From NCBI GenBank assembly GCA_022575985.1, contig JAKSXM010000002.1:15425001-15489000 (forward strand): a DNA stretch of 64,000 nt, in the 5' to 3' direction. Shown here piece by piece: positions 36,761 through 48,696 of the stretch (the first letter of the stretch is position 1; every line of letters begins with the position of its first letter). Source of the DNA: Anagrus nilaparvatae. Lineage: Eukaryota > Arthropoda > Insecta > Hymenoptera > Mymaridae. The notes under the pieces were generated by a model that saw only the letters and a list, made by a program, of their open reading frames with translations, was not told the DNA's origin and ran no database searches. The translations under genes and the position numbers were made by a program.

Positions 36761-37652
36761 TCCTCAAGTTAAATTATTTGACTATACGACGCCACCGAAT
36801 CGGTACTAAACTTGAATCGAGAAACTAGTAAATATATTTTTTATTACTTATAATTTTTTTATTATTTTTTTTAAGGAAACAAGAATTATTAAAAAAACAT
36901 ATTTTAATTATTAATTGATATTTATTTATGAAAAATTTCTGTAAATAATAAAAAAATAATTTTACTACAACTATCATGATATATGTCTCAAATTCTGTTG
37001 AGGCACTTTTGTAAAAACTTTAAATTTTCATTTTTTTGGTTCTACTTTCCTAATATCTTATACGACATTTTTTTTCTGAGTAAATAAGTTATTATATTTT
37101 TAAAATTATTTATATGAATTTCTCCTCTTATTGAAAATGCCTTATATTAGGTATAGAGAGTAGATTTTAATTTTAAAAACTAGTTTAAATAAGTCATTTA
37201 TTCAGTTCCGAAAAAGAGATGAAAATGGGACTTTTGCAGCTGATATAAAAATTGTGCTGGTATAACTGGAATTCATTTCTATAATAATTTTTAACCGATT
37301 CTAATGAGCTTTTAAAAATTAATTGCTATAGTGAATAATTTTTTTAAAATTTTCGTTAACAAATCGAATTGAAGATTGTAACATAAAATTTAATAAAAAT
37401 TTGCTTTCATTCAAAAACATAATATTACTATTAGGTGATTAATTATTTTAGATCTATGTTCTAACGTATGATTTATTCATTCTTTCTTTTGATTATTAAT
37501 TAGAAGGTTATAGAATATTAAATTTTTAGTTTCCTAATATACCGGCGACCTACAGTTTTATAAGTTTTGTAGGTTTTAATTTTTTTTTTAATGTATCTAA
37601 ATTTCAAATGAAGTATTTTGTGTTATTAAATTTTTTTAATTTTAATATTTGT
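36761..37652. other. AT-rich stretch without a recognised gene
   Basis: Nothing recognised on either strand. Confidence 0.55.
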
Positions 37653-38777
37653 CGATATTATGCAATCAAATATTGAAAAATATAAAAAAAATAAACAATT
37701 AACCCCTTTTCACCCCCTGATACCCTCTAATGACCCTAAAATACAAATTTTAGCTGGCGACTGAGGTATCCATTAAAGTGGTTCAAAAAGGAGATCCGGG
37801 GGGTTTTTGAGGTCGCTAAATACCAGCTAAATACGAATTTCATAATAAAATTGGAAAAGTCCTTCTAGAAAATTCAAAATGGAGGATTTTCCACAATAAA
37901 AAACAGAAAATTAGCATTCGAAAGATTTTACAAGCATAATAAATTCTGTACTGTTTATTAATAAAATATTTTTTGGGTCGCTGATTACGAATTTCACATG
38001 GAAATTCGGAAAAGCTTTGAGAAAAATGCAATATGGCGGATTTTCCACTTAATAAATTTAAAAAAATTAATTAGTTTTGGGCTGATTACTAGGGGTTTTT
38101 TGGGTCGCTGATTACGAATTTTAAATGAAAATTTTGAAAATATTGTGTTTTTCCTCGGTTTTTCCTCAAAGCTTTTCAAAATTTTCATTTAAAATTCGTA
38201 ATCGGCGACCCAAAAAACCCCTATTAATCAGCCCAAAACTAATTAATTTTTTTAAATTTATTAAGTGGAAAATCCGCCATATTGCATTTTTAAAGCTTTT
38301 CCGAATTTCCATGTGAAATTCGTAATCAGCGACCCAAAAAATCCTCAGAAATTAGCTCCACACAAGTAAATTTTATTGTTTTAATTTTTTAAGTGGAAAA
38401 TCCACCAAAATGCATTTTCCTCAAAAATTTTCTCCATTTTCATGTGAAATTCGAAATTAGCGACCCAAAAAATATTTTATTAATAAACAGTACAGAATTT
38501 ATTATGCTTGTAAAATCTTTCGAATGCTAATTTTCTGTTTTTTATTGTGGAAAATCCTCCATTTTGAATTTTCTAGAAGGACTTTTCCAATTTTATTATG
38601 AAATTCGTATTTAGCGACCTCAAAAACCCCCCGGATCTCCTTTTTGAACCACTTTAATGGATACTTCAGTCGCCAGCTAAAATTTGTATTTTAGGGTAAT
38701 TAGAGGGTTTCAGGGGGTGAAAAGGGGTTAATTGTTTATTTTTTTTATATTTTTCAATATTTGATTGCATAATATCG
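37653..38777. mobile_element. Long palindrome with repeated GGGTCGCTGATTACGA units
   Basis: The ends are CGATATTATGCAATCAAATA and its exact complement. Outer arms (37653-37835 and about 38608-38777) match nearly perfectly, including CCCCTTTTCACCCCCTGA and the block around GAGATCCGGGGGGTTTTTGA. Each arm is built of repeated units carrying GGTCGCTGATTACGAATTT followed by GGAAATTC and AAAATGGAGGATTTTCCAC-type words: about three units in the left arm and four in the right. Open frames of 63-64 codons on both strands are mirror images of these units and not genes. No transposase was found. Near-identity of the outer arms suggests recent formation or gene conversion. Confidence 0.75.
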
Positions 38778-39069
38778 GTTTTCCAACTGTTTTTTGCTTG
38801 AATTTTTTATTTTTGTAACATGTTCATTTGGGGGTAGTAAGGGGTGAGTTTTGACCCAGTTGGGGGTTCATGCCCCAATTTTCACTCGGGTTCCATTTTT
38901 CTAGGTACAATTTGGAAGCGATTACAAAAAAAATCAGGTCAATTCATTGATCGCGTGGAAAAGTCAAACTTTTAAAATTTCATGTACCAGGTTCTTCTAC
39001 TATACGTCCAATTATAAAATTTATAATAAATATTTTTTTTCCTGGTAAAAAGCTAAAAAAGCTTGCAAA
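38778..39069. other. Spacer with G-rich patch, no gene recognised
   Basis: It contains GGGGGTAGTAAGGGGTGAG and GTTGGGGGTTCATGCCCC. No coding signal was seen. Confidence 0.5.
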
Positions 39070-39310
39070 AGCAAAAAAATTAGACCGATTCACTCTGTGG
39101 TAAAATTAAACCCGGTTTCGTGCGTAAATGCCCTCTATTTTAAAAATTCTTTGATTATTTTTGAACCCTTGTTTCTTTAAATTCTTCATAGTTTCCTGAT
39201 AATTCTGCGACCGCTTTTTTTAGAGAGTCTTAGTCTGATTCTCTTGATGATGTATCAAAATGAAACATTAAGGTCCCATACATACCAGGAAAGTAAGAAA
39301 TTTAAGGAGC
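39070..39310 (-). repeat. Dispersed repeat family 2, inverted copy
   Basis: Read on the complement it shows AAATTTCTTACTTTCCTGGT, a GCGGTCGCAGAATTATCAGG word, AACTATGAAGAATTTAAAG, and then the TTTTACCACAGAGTGAATCG block. The same order occurs at 47560-47830 on the plus strand, and the first half at 45000-45140. Confidence 0.65.
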
Positions 39311-39559
39311 CCTAAAACGGGTTTTATAGGTATTAAAAATTTTTGTATAAGGTCCTAGTTTTTAGTTTTTTACTCGTCTCTTTTGCTTTCATTTTTTTCG
39401 TAAAAAGGCCCTATAAAAATGGTATTTAAAATAATTAGCGCTTATTTATCTGACATTAAATTTTCATATCACGCAAAAAAAAATAATGGAAAATAGACGA
39501 GTTAAAAACTTTTGAAAACAAAGGAGCTTATACAAAATTTTTGAGAACTTGTAAGAGCC

Positions 39560-40030
39560 ATAAAAAATTTCTCGCTACTGTCACAGAAAAATTTTACACG
39601 GCCTTTGTCTATCAGTAAAGAATGCCCCACATCGCAGTTCACCATCCTCGGCCTCACCTCGGAAGCTAATTTACGTGCGATTTGGGCCATTCTTTACTTT
39701 TCTGGACACGACCCGTAAATATACTATTTCTGCGGCTGCGGCGAGAAATGTCATCTTTGCAGGACGCGCAGCGTCCGGAAAATACGTGCTTTCGGGTCAC
39801 AAACCAGAAAAATATATTAGAAATAGTATATTTACGGCTCGTGTCCAGAAAATTAAAGAATGGCTCAAATCGCACGTAAATTACCTTCCGAGGCGAAGCC
39901 GAGGATGGTAAACTGCGGTTTGGGGCATTCTTTATTTATGGACAAGGGCCGTATAAAATTTTTCTGCGACAGTAGCGAGAAAATTCGATTTCCTTGGCCG
40001 CGCAGCGGCCAGGAAATCGTACTTTCGTGG
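39560..40030. mobile_element. GC-rich foldback with GCGCAGC-loop hairpins
   Basis: Arms about 39560-39760 and 39776-39975 are complementary, sharing AGAATGCCCCACATCGCAGT, CATCCTCGGCCTCACCTCGG and TTACGTGCGATTTGGGCC. The centre is a perfect hairpin, GGACGC-GCA-GCGTCC (39761-39775). A second hairpin of the same design, GGCCGC-GCA-GCGGCC, lies about 39998-40012. Several overlapping frames of 62-85 codons on both strands are by-products of the palindrome. One arm is also present alone at about 53820-53950. Confidence 0.7.
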
Positions 40031-40759
40031 CTACTGTACAGAAAAAAAAATGATAGCCTTAACGCAAAATTTTTTGAACACAAAGAAATTCACAACAGAA
40101 TTAGAACACATTTTTAAGCATCAAGAACTAATCTTGAACAAAAATTTTTTGTGTCTAAAAGTTATTGTGTCTGATTCAAATGTTCAATTTCATAAATTGA
40201 AACACTTTGCTAAACTTTTTTTGTGCTCAATTTTCTGTGTTAAATAATTAGACTTGTGCTTAAAGAAATGGGTTGTAATTTTGGTATATTAATTTCATTT
40301 TTTTTGACATGTTTAAAACTATAAGTTTTTCCAAAATAATAATTTATTATTTAGTAATTGATTATTTATGTCAAAATTTTATTTATTATAATAAGTTATT
40401 AAAAATATTGTAAAAAAAATAAAAAATATTTTCACGAAAATGTTGGATACATAAATTTTAGATTAAAATTATGAAATTAAACATAAAATACTACTTTGTA
40501 CCAAAACAGTACTTACTAAACCAGTTTTACAATAATTTAATTATTATAAATGATTACCAAGGTTGTATAGTCGGTAAGATAATTTAATTTTCGGTTCCTC
40601 ATAGAGGAACCATTGGGATAGGTGAAATTTTGATTTTTAGCATATAAACACGTTTTTAGACCCCCAGGAAACAAAAACTACCCCTAAAAAGGAGTATTAT
40701 GATTATATTATTTTTGAATGTACAGGGTGAGTCATTTTAAAAGATACACCTAAATATTT
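40031..40759. other. AT-rich spacer, no gene recognised
   Basis: The 40060-40250 part carries diverged TTGAACACAAAGAAATT and GTGTCTAAAAG words, similar to 46880-46990. The right end (TACAGGGTGAGTCATTTTAA, from 40721) resembles a terminal motif of dispersed insect repeats, but no partner end was found. Confidence 0.5.
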
Positions 40760-41111
40760 CGAAGACTAAGTTAAATCGAAAAAAATGTTTGGAACAAAAG
40801 TTTCAGGGTTTTGAGGGGGACATCTGATGGCGTTATTAGAAATTGGGTCCTAAGGCCCAAAAAAGGCCCACGGGTACCAACTTTAAAATTTTAAATGGGA
40901 AGTATATTTTTTTATTTTAAATTCAGATTCCGCAGGAATTTTGGCGTTCAAATACGTTTTGGGCCAAAAAAAAAACATAAGGCCCTTTTGTATTTAGGCC
41001 CAAAAATCGATTTTCTAAGGTTTTTTATGATGAAAAAGATATTCCAAATTTTTCTTCAAATATGTTACTAATTTTTTTATTTCGTGCATGTTATGATACA
41101 GAATACATACA

Positions 41112-43741
41112 CACTGAGAAAAACGTTTCTTTGATTCAATGTTATATATCATTAATTTGATAAACTGATTTCATTGAAATGTAGCAATGAAATATTTCAT
41201 TAATTTAATGATATATATTATTAAAATTATTTCAATGAAATATAACTTTAGTTTAATGACTTATTATTTTTTTTTTAAAGAAAATAAAATATTAAGTTTT
41301 TTAACCATGTGAGCCAGTTATTTATTTACTTAATATTTTAAACGCTGTTTTTATCGACTGAAGTTACGATGACCACATATGTGTATTATTTAGTTTTTAA
41401 TTTGTATCCCCCGTGTATTCGCCTATTATTGTTTCGCTATATTATATGTATATTATTCGCACGCGCGCTTCGTATATCATGTAATAAAATTTTGATCCTT
41501 ATATAGTAAAGGAAAGTCAATTTTATGACTTGCGAGAGTGATATTCTTAGAGCGACATCTGCTTATAACAATTATATCAAAATTTTAAAGTAAATAATTA
41601 AATTTAAATAATTGAATATCATTTTTTTAATTAGTTTTAATATTTTACAAATTTTGTTTAAAAAAAGAAATTAGTAAAAAAGTATAGGTGAATATAAAAT
41701 TTGTGAAAAAAAAATATATAATTAAATAAAAAAATTACAAACAGTTAATTTTTTTTAATAATTAATTTATTTATTTTTTTATGTATCAAAGATTAAATTA
41801 AATGGAAAGAAAATCATATCAACATTCTAAATCTATGAATGACAAGATGCATATAATAAAAACAAAAAAATTCTTTTTTTTATTAATTAAATTCTTTACA
41901 AAAATTATAAAAAGCAACTACGTAATTTCTCTCAAAACAATAAGGCAGTATCCAGAATTGGACTTTCTCAAAACTATTTTTTTTTTTAGTCAATGTTTAA
42001 AATTATATCTGAAATATTTAAATTCTCTATCACTACTAGGAAAAAAAAATTAACAGTTGCATCTTTCCCAGTTAGCGGTAGCAAAGAACTGGTTTTAATA
42101 TACTATCTGAGATAGTGAAAAACTGAACTAACAAAAATTAGAAAACCATTCTTGGTTCCTATTCTTCTATTCAATGATTATAACTAATTCTGATAATTTC
42201 AATATTCTATCTCTTTTGGTAGAAAAAATATTCATATCATTATGTATATAGCATTCAAGTTAACGATGCCGAAGGACTATAATATAGTCTTTACAGACAC
42301 TATCTGAGATAGTGAAAAACTAAACTAATAAAAACCAGAAAACCATTCTTGGTTCTTCTTCTTCTACTCAATGATTGGAACTGCTTCTGATAATTTTAAT
42401 ATTCTATCTCTTTTGGGAGAAAAAATATTCATCATTTTATATAGCATTTAAGTTGATATAAAATTATGAATATTTTTTCCAGCCATCAAGTTGATATTAA
42501 ATTATGGATATTTTTTCTCCCAAAAGAGATAGAATATTGAAATTATCAAAAGTAGTTCTAATTATTGAGTAGAAGAAAAGGAACCAAGAATGGATTTCTG
42601 ATTCTTATTAGTTTAATTTTTTAGTATCCAATAGTTTATTAAAAAACTAGTCCTTTGGTATCGTAAACTTGAATGCTATATAAAATTATGGATATTTTTT
42701 CTCCCAAAAGAGATAGAATATTGAAATTATCAAAAGTAGTTCTAATTATTGAGTAGAAGAAAAGGAACCAAGAATGGTTTTCTGATTCTTATTAGTTTAA
42801 TTTTTTAGTATCCAATAGTTTATTAAAAAACTAGTCCTTTGGTATCGTAAACTTGAATGCTATATAAAATTATGGATATTTTTTCTCCCAAAAGAGATAG
42901 AATATTTAAATTATCAAAAGTAGTTCTAATTATTGAGTAGAAGAAAAGGAACCAAGAATGGTTTTCTGATTCTTATTAGTTTAATTTTTTAGTATCCAAT
43001 AGTTTCTTAAAAAACTAGTCCTTCGGTATCGTAAACTTAAATGCTATATAAAATTATGGATATTTTTTCTCCCAAAAGAGATAGAATATTTAAATTATCA
43101 AAAGTAGTTCTAATCATTGAGTAGAAGAAAAGGAACAAATAATGGTTTTCTATATTTTATTAGTTTATTTTTTCACTGTCTCAGATAGTGTCTATAAAAA
43201 CAGTTCTTTGCTACCGCTAACTGGGAAAGATGCAACTGTGAATTTTTTTTCCTAGCAGTAATAGAGAATTAAAATATTTCAGATATATCTAAGGATTGAC
43301 TAAAAAAGAAAAAAAAGAAAAATAGTTCATAGTTTTTTACAATTTAAGATCAAGTCTTATAAAACCAGGCCTTTGGTATCGTTAACTTGCTATATGAAAT
43401 GATGAATATTTTTTCTCCCAAAAGAGATTCAGAAACAGCAGCGTTTCCACCATTATATATTAACATTTTTTTTTTTTAAATTAAAACTTCATTATTTTCT
43501 TTAATTATTGGCATACTCAAAACAGCATAAACTCTGTTATTAAAGTATACCGTGGCACTGTCTCTCTCAGTGAATTCTGAGTTGCGCAGTACAGTCTAAA
43601 ATTACTGAATTTAAAATATTATTAATTTAATGAAATATTTCATTGATTCAATAACTATACTATTAATTTAATAGAATATTTCATTGCTATATTTCAATGA
43701 AATCAAACCTATTAAACTAATGGAATATTTGTCTCAGTGCA
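41112..43741. mobile_element. Inner foldback element with CACTGAGA termini
   Basis: The inner ends are CACTGAGAAAAACG and GTCTCAGTG. They are followed on both sides by clusters of ATGAAATATTTCATT words, then by matching arms (CTGAAATATTTAAATTCTCT, AACAGTTGCATCTTTCCCAG and AGTTAGCGGTAGCAAAGAAC on the left, with complements at about 43200-43300). The CACTGAGA-type end is frequent on insect MITEs, so this may be an independent element nested in the larger palindrome. Confidence 0.6.
42499..43234 (+). repeat. Four tandem units of 184 bp
   Basis: Unit starts (AAATTATGGATATTTTTTCT) fall at 42499, 42683, 42867 and 43051, an exact 184-bp period. The first three copies are almost identical and the fourth diverges at its end. 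Each unit includes CCCAAAAGAGATAGAATATT, GAGTAGAAGAAAAGGAACCA and CCTTTGGTATCGTAAACTTG. Two inverted, more diverged units lie at about 42120-42460 in the left arm. Confidence 0.9.
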
Positions 43742-44578
43742 CAAAATTAGTAACATATTGAAACATCTTTCTTTTTGTACCAGGACCTAAAAAATCATTA
43801 CTGGGCCCTGACAGGGGCCTTATGTTATTTTTTGCCCAAATTTGTATGCAAAATTAAATTTTTCGAGATCAATCAAATTTAAATGAAAATAGTTGTCTTA
43901 TCTGTTTCAAATTTTAAAATTGGGCCCTGTGAGGCCCATTTGGTGCTTTCGAAACCAGAAATTTTCTTTTGTCTTCATGTTTCCTCTATCATGACATGCA
44001 CAGATTAAAAAATTTAGGAACATCTCAAAACATCGTATTTATTCGTACTAGGACCTGCAAAATCATTTTTGGGCCCTGGCAGGGGCCTTATGTTTTTGTT
44101 TTAGCCAAAATTTTGTGCATAATTAATTTTTTCTTTATCATTAAAATTAAAAAAAAAAAGTTATTTAATCTGTTTTCAATTTTAAAATTGGGCCCTATGA
44201 GGTCCTTTTGATTATTTAGGGCCCAAAATCTGCTTTTATCATCAGATATCTCCCACCAAAACTTACATGCCTTAAGAAGAATAGGAAAAATTTTGAATAT
44301 CTTTTTCATCATAAAAAACCTTAGAAAATCGATTTTTGGGTCTAAATACAAAAGGGCCTTATGTTTTTTTTTTGGCCAAAACGTATTTGAACGCCAAATT
44401 TCCTGCGGAATCCGAATTTAAAATTAAAAAATATACTTCCCATTTAAAATTTTAAAGTTGGTACCCGTAGGCCTTTTTTGGGCCTTAGGACCCAATTTCT
44501 AATAACGCCATCAGATGTCCCCCTCAAAACCCTGAAACTTTTGTTCCAAACATTTTTTTCGATTTAACTTAGTTTTCG

Positions 44579-44879
44579 ATTTAACTCCCCTGCCCCCTTC
44601 TGGATTTTTTCTGAAGTAATATCAAGGCTGTACCCTCTTTTTGGCAAATATACTTTTCGCTTTTAATGAAAAAGCACAATTGAAGCGCCGGATACAAGAA
44701 CCGCGCATAATGAAATTTTTATTGAGTTAGAATCAATTAAAATTAAAAAAATAAAAATTCGTGATTTTGAAAAATAGTACTATCTCAACTAATCTAAATC
44801 AGTTTTTACTTTTTAAACAAAATTTTGTTGCTATTATTTTTTTAAAACATTAACATAAAAATGCAGTTTTTTATTAAAC
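44579..44879. other. Spacer without a recognised gene
   Basis: A second copy of the word TTTTCGATTTAAC immediately follows the palindrome edge, then CCCCTGCCCCC. No gene was recognised. Confidence 0.5.
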
Positions 44880-45395
44880 ATTCAAATTTATTAATCACGC
44901 AATAAAATATATTTTTTTAAATAAATGTATACCCGCAAATAGAGTATATTTTGTATTATTGAATTTTTTCTTCAAAACATATTTTGATTTTAAAACTTAC
45001 TATGTATTTAAATTTCTTACTTTCCTGGTATTTATGCGACCTTTTTGATGCACATAAATCAAGAGCAGCAGCGAGTCTTTGTAAATGAGCGCTAGCATAA
45101 ATATTAGGAAACTATGAAGAATTTAAAGCATCGAGGGTTCAAAAATAATCATTTCTTGTCAGCGGCCAAAAAGCACGTATTTCCTGACCGTGGCACGATT
45201 CAAAAATACAAGTTTTCTAGCCACTGACGAAGAAAAATTATGTTTTGGCCTCGGCCGTAAAAAAAGAAAATTTTGATTAACAGCAACAATTTTATTTTCA
45301 TTAAAATAGCTTGTATTTTTCACCCAGTGGCTTTCTTAACCAGGACAATGAATAAGAATCTATAATATCAAATTGAACCAGGAAAATCTAGGAGT
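44880..45395 (+). repeat. Dispersed repeat family 2, copy at 45 kb
   Basis: In the same order as 47440-48110: AATAGAGTATATTTTGT, AAATTTCTTACTTTCCTGGT, GAAACTATGAAGAATTTAAAG, and ATTAAAATAGCTTGTATTTT followed by AACCAGGA. A GC-richer segment (CAGCGGCCAAAAAGCACG..GGCCTCGGCCG) occupies the middle and is absent from the 47-kb copy. It resembles the GC-rich hairpin family at 39.6-40.0 kb. Confidence 0.65.
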
Positions 45396-45689
45396 GTAGT
45401 AAATTATTTTTCAAAATTTTAAATTATATTACAAAAAATAAAAATAATCATAAACAAATCGTACCTATTATATTAAAATTAAAAAAATATTAAATTGATT
45501 TACAAAGGGAGTTCAATATATTTGGAACACCAAATCACATCAAATGGTAATAATTAGTTAATTGTGTTGAAAAAACATACCAAATACGCTGAGTTGAGTT
45601 TAATAAGATAGGGGTTTTTATATATATTATTCGAAATATCATTGTGAACTTGTTTCTTGACCTATCGTCTCATTTTTTTCATGTAAGTG
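45396..45689. other. AT-rich spacer without a recognised gene
   Basis: No feature recognised. Confidence 0.5.
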
Positions 45690-46560
45690 CCACCCTTTAC
45701 TCCCCATAATCCGCAATATTTCATCAGTAATTTTCTTACCGTTACAATCAATAAACCGAATTACCATTTTTAATCAAATATAAAGAATTTTTGAATAGCT
45801 GACAAACTTACAATAAAAATAGGTTTTAAAGGCTTTAAAATTTTTATATAAGCTCGAAGTTTCCAAAAATTCTTTACTATAGCACCTTTTCAATTATTCG
45901 TTTGCAACTCGTTTTAAAAACATAATCCCAATTTTAGGTATTTTTGAAAAAAATGTATTTTTATCACTAACTTTGAATAGCCATATCTCAAAAACAACTT
46001 ACGGAAATCTAACAAGTAAAGAATTTTTAAAACCTTTGGCCTTCTTAAAATTGTGTTTTACTTTGAACTTGGGATATTTCCAGCAGGCTCAAATGGTATA
46101 ATAAATTAGTAATTTTTCCTCCACAATTTGATTTGACCATTTATTTTAAGCTTTGACAGCACTTATTAAGAGAAAAAGCCACTTTTTTCGTTTTCGGGGT
46201 CCCAATTTTCAAGGAACCAGTTTGAAAATGGCTGAAAATGACCAATTTTAATAAATATAGGTTTTAAAGGTCTAAAAAAATTTTATACAAGTTACAATTT
46301 TTCGTAAATTCCTTACTGATCTCTTTAAATATTCGTTTTCAAAATATGATAACTTAAAGTCAGAGTCCTAATTTAAGGTTTTATAAAAATATTGAATTTC
46401 TATTACCATCTTTGTGGAGTCAAAAAAGGTCAAAGTAAAAGAAAAAAATTTTTTAAAATTATATTTATGGCATCAATTTAAAAATTGGTCAGTTCGGGCA
46501 AAAAATGGAAATTTAATTTAGTGACTATGAAGGAGAGACGATCAATGATAAAAATGCGAT
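45690..46560 (+). repeat. Two diverged direct units of about 450 bp, repeat family 3
   Basis: Two successive blocks contain ATAGGTTTTAAAGG, a TTTTATACAAGTT or TTTTATATAAGCT word, then TCTTTACTATAGCACC or CCTTACTGATCTC words, then TTCGTTTGCAAC or TTCGTTTTCAAA. The same words occur as an inverted repeat at 52157-52650. Confidence 0.55.
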
Positions 46561-47211
46561 GTTTACGGGCTCAAAAGAAAAATCTTAGAACAAAAAAATG
46601 AGATCAACCTAAAGGTATTTGATTAATTTACAAGGTAACAACAAGGTAAGCTATACTGAAAATTGATGTTTTTATCAAAATTTTATGTGTAGTGGTTTTG
46701 GGGCAGGGGGAGGTGGAAGTTATTAGGGGGATGAATGAATGGAAGAATGCTAAATATGCTAATTTTGTATCCATTGATTAACCTTAGCAGATTATCTATC
46801 GGGTTTTAATAATATATTTTCTTAATTTTAATTAGTTTTTAAATGATTTGCATAAAAAATTTAATTTTTGTGTCAAAAAAATTTGTGTTGGATTTAAATG
46901 GTGTGCAAAAAATAGTGCAATAAAAAATAATGTGTGTTGAATTTCGTGCGATTTAATTTCGGTGCTCAAAAGTGATCTGAAATTTTTTTTCGTGTTGACT
47001 AAGATCGCTACCCAAATTCAAATCATTGTTTAATGATAATAACCTCTTTAAAATTTTAAATTCCTAATATTCTTAAGACTTTAAATCCTCCTTGACTAAT
47101 TTTCTTAGTTGGCTTTCTGGCCTAATAATAATTTAAAAAAAAATTAATTTTGTTTTAAATAATTTTTGATTTTTTCTTGTTTTTATTTTCGGTGGAAATT
47201 TTGATTTAGGG
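46561..47211. other. AT-rich spacer without a recognised gene
   Basis: A GGGGCAGGGGGAGGTGG patch near 46700 and GTGTGTTGAATTTCGTGCG-type words near 46930 were noticed. No gene was recognised. Confidence 0.5.
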
Positions 47212-47403
47212 ATGACCCAGAATAATACGCGTTTAGGGAAACAGAAAAGTTAGGGTTTAGAATCTAAACATTTAGTAAAGGTGGTAATTACAAATTATAA
47301 AAATACCAATTTGTATTGTAATTTGTGTTTCAATGCTTAGTTGTGATTGAACATGTTCTATGCATTTTGGTTCTGTTTACAAAAACCGGTTATAAGTTTT
47401 TTT
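47212..47403 (+). repeat. 3' half of the GGACTTAGAATAAT dispersed repeat
   Basis: It shares TTAGTAAAGGTGGTAATTAC, GAACATGTTCTATGCATTTT and AACCGGTTATAAGTTTTTTT with the 27926-28265 copy. Confidence 0.6.
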
Positions 47404-47439
47404 ATGTGAATATCTGTTTGCAATTTTTTACTAAGTTTT

Positions 47440-48320
47440 AAAAATTTATTAAACACGCTATAAAATTTCTTTTTATTATTAAATGTAACCCCGAATAGAG
47501 TGTTTTGTGTTATTGAATTATTTTTCAAAAAAAATATATGATGTTAGTACTTACTCCTTAAATTTCTTACTTTCCTGGTATCTATGCGACCTTTAAGTTT
47601 TATTTTGACGCACGCATCAAGAGCACCCGACTTAGACTCCGTAAAAGAGCGGTCGCAGAATTATCAGGAAACTATGAAGAATTTAAAGCTTCGATTGTTC
47701 AAAAATAATTTTTTTTTTAATGTATACAATCTTTGAATTACATTTTAATAGAAGAGTTTTCTGCACGAAACCGCTTTAGCTGAATTAATTTTACCACAGA
47801 ATGAATTGGTCTGATTTTTTTTAAATTTTCTGATTTTCCTCCAGGTTTATGCCAAGATCAAAGGTTTATTGCAAGAAAATAAGAAATAATGAAATGAAAA
47901 AAACCTTTAGGATAATCAACTCAGATCAATAAATTGGTAAAAAATCATCAAACTTATTATTCTTACCCCTTAATACTCCCCGAGTACCCCTAAAAACACA
48001 AAATTGTTAACAACCACAGTAAGAATTTTCATTAAAACAGCTTGTATTTTTTACCCCAGGGGTTTTTTCAACCAGGAAAATTATTAACAATCTATACTAT
48101 TAAATTTAACTATGAAATTCTAAAATATAATTAATTCCGAATCTATATATTAATTGATTTATAATAAATTTTTTGAAAAGTATAAAATCTGCGCCATATT
48201 GAATCTCCTTCATTGATTTTTCAGATTTTGATATTAAATTTTTAATCAAAGACTTCGAAAACCCCTGGTGTGAAAAATTCAAGCTATTTTAATGAAATCT
48301 TGTTGTTATTCGAAATTTTG
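47440..48320 (+). repeat. Dispersed repeat family 2, copy at 47 kb
   Basis: The longest copy of the family includes GAATAGAGTGTTTTGTG, AAATTTCTTACTTTCCTGGT, AGAGCGGTCGCAGAATTATC, CACGAAACCGCTTTAGCTG and TAAAACAGCTTGTATTTTTT. The last block is partly repeated in reverse at 48240-48310, giving a small foldback. No open frame was seen. Confidence 0.65.
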
Positions 48321-48696
48321 GTCAGGGGTGGGGGATAATACAGTTTGTACGATTTTGTTTGACTCTGCTTCTTCCCTGTTCTCCTGATCATAAGAAGAGC
48401 TTCAAGAGAACTTTCAAAAATAGAATATCATTTCTTGTGTGATTTGTATTCGTGAATATATTATATATACCAAACTTTATTTATTTATTAATATTTTTAT
48501 TGTAATATTTATTTTACAAAATTTATTAGTAATATTCGAGGGGGCAAAGCCAAATTGAAAGATTTGGGCAAGTCTAATAATAATAATAATTAAAAAAAAA
48601 ATTGTAAATAAAGTATAATATAATTATAGAAATTTAACAATAAAAGTATAATATATAATATCATTTCTTAGTTGTGGGAACGTTAAATTACGTTTA
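48321..48696. other. AT-rich spacer without a recognised gene
   Basis: No feature recognised apart from A/T runs and an (AAT)n patch near 48580. Confidence 0.5.

Larger units (their letters stand above)
40760..44578. mobile_element. 3.8-kb palindrome with unequal tandem units in its arms
   Basis: The left edge CGAAGACTAAGTTAAATCGA is mirrored at the right edge, TCGATTTAACTTAGTTTTCG. Outer arms share the block ATCTGATGGCGTTATTAGAA..GGCCCAAAAAAGGCC..GGTACC in inverted order. The outer unit of about 270 bp (marked by a GGGCCCTGGCAGGGGCCTTATG-type word) occurs once in the left arm and about three times in the right (near 43800, 44070 and 44340). The inner part is described separately. The centre is near 42485. 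No transposase or other long frame exists. Arm-length asymmetry is explained by the differing unit numbers. Confidence 0.75.

Noticed and set aside
37840..38316. Several 63-64 codon frames with repeated KIRNQRPKKPL
   Set aside because: They read the tandem units of a non-coding palindrome on both strands.
39502..40117. Cluster of seven overlapping frames (62-85 codons) around 39.5-40.1 kb
   Set aside because: High GC and palindromy of the foldback remove stop codons by chance; the frames mirror each other on both strands.
41480..41532. Minus-strand TCTCGCAAGT followed by TATATAAGG as a fifth copy of the promoter-like motif
   Set aside because: The second half of the motif does not match and the distance to TATA is longer than the constant 12 bp.
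42499..43234. CRISPR-like array
   Set aside because: The units are contiguous 184-bp tandem repeats without spacers, in eukaryotic DNA.
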